Of a stretch of 64,000 nt of DNA, positions 55,791-64,000 are shown piece by piece. The notes beneath the pieces are model-generated. The model was not told where the DNA came from and made no database searches. It saw only the letters and a list, made by a program, of their open reading frames with translations. The stretch is taken from the NCBI RefSeq assembly GCF_036323735.1, contig NC_086021.1, forward strand, positions 132,398,976-132,462,975, given 5' to 3'. Source of the stretch: Rattus norvegicus. Taxonomy: Eukaryota > Chordata > Mammalia > Rodentia > Muridae. The position numbers were made by a program, and so were the translations under genes. Position 1 is the first letter of the stretch. Each line of letters opens with the position of its first letter.

Positions 55791-57180
55791 GAAAGAGAAG
55801 GCCAGAAGGGGGAAATGGTGTCTATAGTTTATACTAACTTCTCTGAGAAGCTTCAAAAGAGCTAAGGAATTTCCCAGTCCAGCACCTGGAGAAAGGCTTC
55901 CTCCTACAGGTCAAGTTTTTATAAATATCGTCCCTAAGCTTTTCATACTTGCCTAGATTTATTAGTCTTTCTTGGCACTATATCTTGCACACTTCGCCAG
56001 AGGAACACAGTGCAATAAAATACTTGGTAAAAATTTCCAGATCCCATTATGAAATATCTTCAGCTTATTACGAGATATCTTCAGTCTATCACAAAAATAT
56101 CTTCAGTTTTAAACTCGACGGACAGTAAACGCGTAAGTGATTTGCTTTGCTGCCAGAACATGGATTCTCTGGGGAGCTTGGAAGTCTCAGACTAGTGGGG
56201 CTATGAGGTCCTGGCCTCAGCTGAGGTTACCTGGGTGGGTGAGGACAGTGTTAGGCGCTCCACCTAGACCAAAGCTCTCATTTGCTCCCTCAGATGGTTA
56301 TTTTTCTGTTTCCAAGCAATGTTCTTTTGTTCTTTTGATGCTGTTAAGGGGTCATTGATAACTTGACAAAACATCAACAAATTACGGTTGCTTTGTTTTT
56401 GCAAAAGAAAAAAATGCCTAGTTCCATTTCCATTCTAACCCTTCAGTCCCATCGCATGCACACGGTGTCCCCTCCCCCCATATACAGAAACACAGACACA
56501 TAGGCACACCACACACACACACATATGAGGGGGGGCACAAGTCACCCTCCACCCCTATCCTAGGCTGGAAAAAGACAAAGTACTAACGTGCCACCTCCAG
56601 CTGCTGGCAGTATCACTTAGCCAGCTGCGCCTTCAAGCGGAAGAATCCGTTTTGTGAGAGTACACTGTCCTGAACATAAGATACATATCTGGGAAACCTT
56701 TGTATTCACCAAATAGAAAAAGAAACACCTGGTAAGGAAAAGTAGACAACTCACTCAGTGACTATTTTCAGAAGTTCCCAGTAAGGCGCTTTATGGATCC
56801 AATGTGTGGGCACCAATTAGAGCCCTGACTGACAGGATGGTATGTCTGGACCGTGACTGCAAACAAGCACATAATGGTTTTGAGTGCAATGAGCATCTGC
56901 CATAAGGCTCTGAATGACTCAGAGCCAGATGATACTACAGCAACACATACGGAGAAACTGAGGTCAAACATGGGGAATAAATCTGGTTACTGTCTCACAT
57001 AATGATATCATGTGCTGCACAGAATTGAGCTGTAGGAAAGCAGCAAAGATAAATGCTTGCACAGTCACTCTAGGTTGCCTTGTAGAAACTCGGAAATTAG
57101 CCAGGACAGGGTATTTCAGCATCTCAGCTGTGGCTGGAGTCTGAATCATTTGAGTCATCAGACTTGGTAAGTCGTTGTCA
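55791..57180. other. Unassigned stretch
   Basis: No recognised gene or repeat apart from a CA-rich patch at 56,484-56,524. A cluster of ATATCTTCAG repeats (three, 56,055-56,107) is noted. Confidence 0.4.
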
Positions 57181-57481
57181 CCTTCTTCTTCTTCTTCTTC
57201 TTCTTCTTCTTCTTCTTCTTCTTCTTCTTCTTCTTCTTCTTCTTCTTCTTCTTCTTCTTCTCCTCCTCCTCCTCTTCCTCCTCCTCCTCCTCCTCCTCCT
57301 CCTCCTCCTTCTTCTTCTTCTTCTTCTTCTTCTTCTTCTTCTTCTTCTTCTTCTTCTTCTTCTTCTTCTTCTTCTTCTTCTTCTTTCTCCTCCTATTTTC
57401 TTCTTTTCCTTCTCCTCCTCCTTTTCTCCTCCTCCTCCTCTTCTTTTCTTCTTCTTCTCCATCTCCTCCTCCTTTTCTTCT

Positions 57482-57518
<37 letters not shown>

Positions 57519-57521
57519 TTT
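57181..57521. repeat. Long (TTC)n/(TCC)n polypyrimidine array
   Basis: About 340 bp with essentially no purines in the first 210 bp: (TTC)27, (CTC)n, (TTC)27 again, then mixed TTC/TCC/TTTTC. Poly-Ser, poly-Leu, poly-Lys and poly-Arg frames on both strands arise from it. Confidence 0.97.
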
Positions 57522-59780
57522 AACCAAAATGAGTTCTGTGGTTGAGCCTTCAAAACATTTTTTCCTAGCAGGTGCAATGCTGGATACACAATAAGCACTC
57601 AATGTTTGCCTGAAGCAACACAGAATGGTTTGCATTTTCCTGACCTCACCTTCTGCATTACCTGAGTCCTCCCACTTTTTTGCTGAAGGAAGACAGAAAG
57701 CCCCCCTTCCCTAAATCTTTACTGAAACCCACTCAGAGCCCACGGGATACCCTAACAGCTCAGCATTTCCACTCTCGCCTTCATGAGGCGTCCTCATCTT
57801 CATCGGTCTCCCTTTAATTTCACCTTCATGAACATCAAGTTTCTCAGGGTTTCCATAGGGGAGCCAGGCAAGGGAATCAGGGAGGAACACAGCCTGTACT
57901 TTATCCTTCCTTTTCTCTGGGAGCCAAATTATGTAATTTTTGTAAAAGCATCTTTCCTTCTCTCCTACTGTGGGCCCCAGCCGTTCCTTTTAGCTGACGG
58001 TGGAGCCCCTTAATATGAAGGCTGCTTATCTTAGTGGGAATCTAAGGGTGGGCTTTTAAAGTTGTCCCAAGCTGTGCCTGTCTATAATTCTTAGTGCTAT
58101 TCATTTACAGGGGTTGGGAGGAGGAGGAGGAAGATGCAGCCTGACTGGCTCCCCTGGTGCACTGATGGAGAAATTGCCGGTGAACGTTTTCATTTTCAGC
58201 TCCAGTTTCTTAATCCATCACAGTAGAAGAAACAGCCAGGCAGTAAACCCGAAACCTCCCAGGCCCTGTATCATTCCTGAAATTTTTCATAAATATTGTA
58301 ATATGGTGGCAGGACAGTAAAGACAAAGGCAAGAGAGACCATCTAAAGATGGCCTGAGAGTGCTCCAAAAAGTAGATTTTCTTGTGACAAATGGCTATCC
58401 TTTTTATTAAATCCGTTTTAAAATAGTCATCTGAGTTTGATTCCCCTTGGGCTCAGCCTGCCAGCTCCCAGACTAGGTAGTCATACTCAACCATGCTCCT
58501 GTGAAATAGCATTGCCAGTAGGTCAGAAGGCTTATGGACAAGGAGATGACCACCATAGCAAACTAAGGACATTGGAGGTTATGGCAAGAAAAAGTTGGCA
58601 ATGCCTATTTTTAAACTGATTTGAGGGATCAAGGTTCAGAAAACCTGGTCTGGGAACATTAGATGAGGCTAAATGTAGTAGACTACAGAACGCTGCTCCT
58701 GCACAAGACGATCCCAGGACCTCACAGACTAGGAGGGCCTGAGAGTCTGAAGGGTGATGCCAAGGCCCAGAGAGACCGCACATTCTTAGAAACACTCAGA
58801 AGAATACTGAAGATGTATTCAGTACAATAAGGAATGTGTTTACTTTAATGTCAAAGCCATCACTAACACATAAGTCCACAACTTGGGATTCACTATCGAG
58901 TAACCATTAGTGGAAGTCACAGCAGCCATCTTGCCCTCGGAGCACATTGGCAGCCTGTGTGAGAGCAGACCACACACCTAGTTGTAGAAAAGCTCTATTG
59001 GTCTGAGTCTCCAATCTTCCACAATGACCTGTGGAAGTCCACAATGAGTCGTGGACTCAGCTCCACAACTGCTCCTTTAATCATCTCAAATCTTCTTGGC
59101 TGTGTGGCAGTCAGCAAAGCTGGTGGCTATTCTGACAGTCATCAGCTCTGCGCCAACAAAGAGCAAGAACATATTGAATTGCTTACTTCCACCAATGAAT
59201 AAACAGGCCAAACTAGGAATAAAAGTCCCATTCCTGGATCACCGTTAAGCTGCAGTGCAATGGTTGGTAGATGGCGTTAAGGTAACATCGTGTTTAATGC
59301 ACGATGTTGTAAGGTAAGCTGCTCTCTGCTGTATGCTCTCCCAATTTACAGTGCAACACTGCGGTTTCATTTACTGGTCTGTACTTGTGTCATTAAAGCA
59401 GATAAAACATTGCTTCCTCCTTGCCTGGAGACATTAAGAAATCACTTGCCTTTGTTCATTGAGCTGCTTTTTTGAGGGGAGGACCTAATTGTATTCTTGT
59501 TTATTTTGTAGACCTGGATTTGCATACAGAGCATGGGCTGTGATAAATGCAAGCATTGAGTTGATACTCTAAGCAGGATGCAGAGTAACCTGTCACCCCA
59601 GAAACTTCCTCGAATCTTTTTGTACTTATCCACAAATACCTTGCTTTCTGCAAGGAACCTGCTATTTTGATGTCAAAGGTCGTTTTGCCTGCTCTTGAAC
59701 CTCATATAAATAGAAGCAATATAGACTTTGACAACTGATCCTTCTGTGAAACAAATGTTAGCGTGCCGATGCCTGCATTA
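57522..59780. other. Unassigned stretch
   Basis: 57,563-57,615 (GCAATGCTGGATACACAATA, AGCACTCAATGTTTGCCTGA) resembles the 3' end of a MIR. Nothing else is recognised and no coding exon is seen. Confidence 0.4.
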
Positions 59781-60670
59781 GTGGTCTGTTCGTTTTTACT
59801 GCTTAATTGTGCTCCATACTCTAAATGCACTGCACTGTACAGATTCACTCTGGCACGGCCGACTTCTGGGGCGTTTCCAGTTTAAAGCTGACATGAAGAG
59901 CCTTTTGCAAATCCTTCGTGGTTAAGTTTTATTTCTCTTGGGTAGGAGTAGAATTACGAGATCAAAGCAGCGATGCATGTGTAAGGTACAAGGAGCTGCC
60001 AATGGTTTTCCAAAGAAGTTTCATTTTACATTTCTGTCAGCAGTCTGGGAGAACCCTGGCTGCTCGCTGCTCTCGGTCTTCCGCTCAGGTGTCCTGGGAG
60101 CCATGAAATCCCACCTCACTGTGGGCCGAAGTTTCCCTGATGATGTGAAGCTTTTTGCCATGTGATTATTGACTATCTGCATAGCTTCTTTTGAGGAGTA
60201 TCTTCTCAAAGCCTTCCCCATATCAGTATGGAAATACCTTATAAATGGGTAGCCTGTAGGCATGTCTATACAGAGACATAAATTCCTTAGTCACTTTGTG
60301 GCTATGTTCTCTAGTGTGTGGTGTGCCTTTTCATTTTCTAAACAGCAGTTTAGAAATTTTTACTTTGGTGAAATCCCCTTTATCAACCTTTTTCTTTTAC
60401 TTGCCTGCCTGTTTGAATGGTTTTGAAGCATAAACTTCCAAAAGCCCACCTAAAAGTACTTCCAATTAAAAATTTATTTTCAACAAAATTTGTCTGATTG
60501 CTCATGCTTGGAAAACATTTCTTTCTTTTTCTCATTTTATTTTAGTTATCCAAACATAGGAGTATTCTGATAAGCAATTTTTGGGAAGACAGAAAATAGA
60601 CCCAACTTGATCCATTTTGAGCTATGAGTAGTTAAAACATTGATTCACATTTCTGAATCTTGAACAGTCA
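59781..60670 (-). mobile_element. Mammal-wide old L1 (L1M-type) ORF2 3' region, antisense
   Basis: TGGTCTGTTCGTTTTTACTG, CTTAATTGTGCTCCATACTC, TTTTATTTCTCTTGGGTAGG, AGTAGAATTACGAGATCAAA, TGGTTTTCCAAAGAAGTTTC, ATTTTACATTTCTGTCAGCA and TTTACTTTGGTGAAATCCCC follow, in order, the antisense of ORF2 C-terminal sequence in old mammalian L1 (for example TTTCATTTCTCTTGGGTAAA; TTTTCCAAAGTGGC). Frames are destroyed. Overlapping short ORFs are not genes. Confidence 0.8.
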
Positions 60671-61439
60671 GCTTTCTTTAACATTTTGAGCCCCTCTAGT
60701 ACACACCATTTGTGGTTTACTAGGATTGAACGTAAGCCTTTGTCTATGAGAGGCACATGCTGTACCCCTTAAAACAATGATCTTTAAAATGTGCACAGAA
60801 ATATTGCTAACTTTCCAAGACTACCTTTGAACCTGTCACTTCTCTATCTCTATCTTGCCTCATAGCTGGGATCATCCTTTTGTCCAGAAGTCATAGAGAC
60901 ATTTGGCACCAAAAATGGGGTCTCCGTGGCCATGACCAAGTTCAGAGCCTGATTTGACTAACAGCTGTGATCATTATACCCAGAATTGCAGACAAAATGG
61001 TTAGACAAAATAGGTGCTGGTCTCCATCATCCTAGTAAATTAGTGTAAGAAGAGCTGTGTCTGAGAACTGATCCAGTTGCTGGGGAGATCTGTTGAAAAA
61101 GATAAAAGGAGATGGTGTGGGAGGTTGGAGTACAGCATAAAGTTAGAAGATGGGTAATTTGATCATAGACTAACAGACCTAGATAGAGACTAAGGAAATG
61201 GCTCCTGGAAAGTACCAGGTCCTATGCACATATCTCATGGTGAGCTCATTTAACAAAAGAATTGAACCACAAAGCCCAGGGAGAAGACAAGAGGACATGT
61301 GCGTGCAGTGTGTAGCCACTGTGGCCTGGCCATGTGGTTAATGTGATGACAGAGGAAATGACTATGTAGGAGTTGGGGAGACAGTACTTCCTACACAAAC
61401 TAGAGGACCTTAATCTCATTAACAGAATTCATGAAAAGG
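60671..61439. other. Unassigned stretch
   Basis: No recognised gene or repeat. Confidence 0.4.
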
Positions 61440-61614
61440 GCAAAACATGGTAGTGCTTGCTTGTAGTCTCAGCACAGGGGAGGTAGAGACAAATGGATTC
61501 CTGGGCTTTCTGTCCAGCCAATCTAAACATTTCTGGAGGCTCTAGGTCCTAGTGAGATGCCTTGTCTCAATAAATAAGAGAGACAGTTCTGAGGAATGAC
61601 ACCCAAGTTTGACC

Positions 61615-61663
<49 letters not shown>
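61440..61663 (+). mobile_element. B4/RSINE-type SINE, 5'-truncated, with (CA)n tail
   Basis: ACATGGTAGTGCTTGCTTGT, AGTCTCAGCACAGGGGAGGT, AGAGACAAATGGATTCCTGG, TGAGATGCCTTGTCTCAATA, TGAGGAATGACACCCAAGTT and TGACCTTTACACAC follow the B1-like body of the composite SINE. (CA)n at 61,618-61,663 is its extended end. Confidence 0.78.
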
Positions 61664-61667
<4 letters not shown>

Positions 61668-61711
61668 GTGGGGGGGCACTGTGGAATATAAGGCTTAAGA
61701 GATAGGATCAT

Positions 61712-62035
61712 TGTGATGGTTTGTATATGCTTAGGCCAGGGAGTGGCACTATTAGGAGGTATAGTCTTGTTGGAGTAGGTGAGTCACTGTGGGTGTGAAC
61801 TTTAATATCCTAGTTGTAGCTACCTGGAAGTCAGTCTTCCACTAGCAGCCTTAGATGAAGATGTAGAACTCTCAGCTCTGCCTGCACCATGCCTGCCTAG
61901 TTGCTGCCATGCTCTTCACTTGATTATGGTGGATTAAACCTTGAATCCGTAAACCAACCCCAGTTAATAGTTGTCCTTTATAAGACCTGCCTTAGTCATG
62001 GTGTCTGGGCAAGCAGTAAAACCCTTACTAAGACA
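61712..62035 (+). mobile_element. ERVL-MaLR solo LTR (ORR1/MT-like)
   Basis: 324 bp from TGTGATGGTTTGTATATGCT to CCCTTACTAAGACA. It contains GGGAGTGGCACTATTAGGAG, GGAAGTCAGTCTTCCACTAG, AGATGTAGAACTCTCAGCTC and TTGTCCTTTATAAGACCTGC, so it is the same family as 41,875 but a different variant. TG...CA termini. No matching flanking pentamer is evident. No internal region, so probably solo. Confidence 0.87.
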
Positions 62036-62179
62036 AGCGGTCTCATGGATGGCTTTCTTCTCATCAGTAAACTTAAAGCATGTCTAGTCATCTCTTCCTA
62101 TATGACTGTAAAAGGAGAGTGGTAGTTCAAAGTAGACAAATTCATGAGAACAATAATAAAACCAGTTCACAGTCAAATG

Positions 62180-62490
62180 GCTTAGAAAACCTTTATTCTG
62201 GGGAGCTTACTCGTGAATAAAAGTGGGTAATCTCACACACCTGATCTCCTGACTTGAAATCCCAGTGAGCCGGAGTGCAGAGTGTGGAGATAGAGCCCAC
62301 AGGCCAGCTAGCCTGGAGTCCAGCATACAGCAGCAGAAGCAAGGGACCCTGCTCAAGAAGGTGGAAGGCAAGGGATTGTCCTCTGACCTCTACATATGTG
62401 CTGTGGCATTTCCCTCTCCCAGTCCCTGTGCCTTTTGTCTCTGTGTAAGTGTCTCTCTTATACAAACACATAACAAACAAACTTGTATTT
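62180..62490 (+). mobile_element. Rodent composite SINE (B4/RSINE group), diverged
   Basis: CCGGAGTGCAGAGTGTGGAG, CAGCCTGGAGTCC-like GCTAGCCTGGAGTCCAGCAT, CAGCAGCAGAAGCAAGGGAC, CTGCTCAAGAAGGTGGAAGG, GGGATTGTCCTCTGACCTCT and ACATATGTGCTGTGGCATTT resemble the 3' half of a murid tRNA/B1 composite SINE. Ends approximate. Confidence 0.55.
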
Positions 62491-64000
62491 TTACAAAGCT
62501 GTTTTAATCAGTTATATATTGAAACTTAAAATTATTTAGTCTCTACATATTAAAGTTATTTTACTTTTCATTCAATAAATTATATATTTAAATATACATA
62601 TTTAATTTATTTTAAATAATAAAGGAAAACGAATCTATCTATCAGGATCCCCAGTGTGGTTCTTGCTACCCTTTTCTGGATGATGTCACTTTCTCTATTT
62701 GTGGAGGGAAATTTTCTTCATTTCAGGTTCAGACAGTGTCTTGTGCATTTTGTTTCTTGATCACTATATCCCCAATAAAGAAGCTGTACATATGAACTAT
62801 AGTGGCCTAATGAAACAGAATGAAAATTTAACCAGAAAGACATTTCACTATGGAGAGGACTTAACACAGATAAGCCAAGCATCAATCAGGAGTTGAGAAC
62901 CAACCAGGAGAAGAGAAAAGAAGTCCAGAAATCAGTAACATAGGAATCATGACCACATCTGGGGCAAAACAGAAGAGAAGGGCTATGCAGAAACAAGTAG
63001 GTTGTAGTCAGTAGAAGGATCTAGAAACAGTAAAGGCTTTTCGGGTGAGAACTGAAACCAAGAATGATGTTCAGCTTCTGCCAGAGAAACCATTCAAGGA
63101 CGAGAGGGTGTGGAGACATAACTGGTGTCTATCTTTAACCTTGCTATACAATCTCTGTGAGGGCCTTCCTTAGATTAACTCAGGCTGTGACTTGAATGGG
63201 GGACGATGGGCCTGTGTATCCACTCCTTTGTACTGAACTGTCCCTTCTACAAGTTCTGACATACAAGAATGTAATAAGGTGTAGTGACAATTTTGGAATT
63301 TTAGTTTCTTTTAAAAAACATGGAAATATTATAAGAATATATTTTTGTTTTAATCTCAGGTGTGGGTTCTGGGGCTGCTTTGATTGTCCTGACAGCTGAC
63401 TGTGATTTGCCTACTACTCTAGCAGGGGTATGATTTTGCCTGCTGTAGATAGTTTCTGAGATCGTGTGATGTTTGAACTTCTGGGGAATTTTTAGAGGGT
63501 ATATATAAATGCTGTGACCCAGACGGGCAGTGTGGGTTGTTGGTTGGTGTTTAAGCAGTCATGCAGAAAGAAGAAACAAGAAGAAATTAGATATCCTGAT
63601 GGTGAAGGTCAAACTTGTCCCAAGTAACTCAAGGCTCCTAATCATCAGGAAGCAGTCTAATGATACTAGCTCCCTCTTTTCAACCTCTGACTTTATTCAG
63701 GGATCTCTTTACCCTCCTCTCTATCCTCACCCCCCTTATCTAGGTTTAGGGAGTTGAAGGATAGAAGAATAAGGGCAAAGAAGGAAGAAGAACTCAAAAG
63801 GAGAAAAGACAGCCACAGTAAGGGTAGTTTTTACATCACCATCTTCAGTAGAACCCCCATAGAATCCAATAAGACCCGTGTCCAGGGATCCTGTCCTCAT
63901 TCAGTGATTCTGACACCGACTACTAGTTTGTAATCCACAACTAAGTTACATAGGAAGGAGGGTGAGTCACAGTAAAGGTTCTGACAGTCCTGGTGCCTCA
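62491..64000. other. Unassigned stretch
   Basis: AT-rich at 62,500-62,640 and otherwise unique-looking. No coding exon, RNA or recognised repeat. Confidence 0.4.

Noticed and set aside
57158..57635. Long poly-Lys, poly-Arg, poly-Ser and poly-Leu open frames
   Set aside because: They are translations of the TTC/TCC array. All frames are open because the tract lacks stop words.
1..64000. A novel defence, biosynthetic or mobile system
   Set aside because: No clustered unknown genes, RNA structures or unusual architecture beyond known retroelements and simple repeats could be supported from the sequence.

Overview
This window is rodent nuclear DNA, almost certainly rat (Rattus). The clearest pointers are a rat-type ID SINE at 43-153, and a full-length LINE-1 at 23966-30448 whose 5' and 3' UTRs read like rat L1. 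B1, B2, B3 and B4-type SINEs, ERVL-MaLR LTRs, and long CA, GA, GATA and polypyrimidine arrays fit a murid genome. I recognise no host protein-coding exon, rRNA, tRNA gene or bacterial-style operon. Nearly all open frames lie in L1 or in simple repeats. The region is best read as intergenic or intronic DNA shaped by successive retrotransposition.

Layout. 1-1122 is an antisense L1 ORF2 3' fragment carrying the ID insertion. 1.7-9.7 kb holds simple repeats, an old hAT (MER5-like) remnant, B1/B2/B4 SINEs and an older antisense L1 piece. 10.1-14.9 kb is a decayed sense-strand L1 (ORF1-like then ORF2-like), interrupted by a solo LTR with a 5-bp target duplication and by a 1.8-kb block of another dispersed repeat. 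15-18.4 kb is mostly unassigned, with a motif-repeat block near 15.7 kb and an AT-rich possible regulatory element at 18.0-18.35 kb. 18.4-18.8 kb is a 5'-truncated L1 tail with a perfect 14-bp target duplication. 19-23.9 kb holds microsatellites, a MIR and two SINEs.

23966-30448 is the main object: a 6.48-kb minus-strand L1 flanked by a 10-bp duplication, with 5'UTR, ORF1, ORF2, G-rich 3'UTR and poly(A). It is inactive. ORF1 has two opposing 1-nt indels in its tandem-repeat region, with a stop between them. ORF2 has a 1-nt loss that removes the Cys-rich C-terminus, and the endonuclease GDFN motif reads GDFK.

30.5-45 kb contains MaLR LTRs on both strands, two more L1 3' tails (one with a perfect 17-bp duplication, one inside a MaLR LTR), a URR1-like hAT element with 6/8-matching target duplications, and several SINEs. 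45-64 kb is lower in recognisable repeats. It has large purine/pyrimidine arrays at 47.3 and 57.2 kb, a CAA/CAG array at 55.4 kb, an MLT1-like LTR, a mammalian-wide L1 remnant at 59.8-60.7 kb and another MaLR LTR at 61.7 kb. Family names come from remembered consensus sequences, not a database search. I see no previously undescribed biological system here; the most useful observations concern nested insertions and the decay of the full-length L1.
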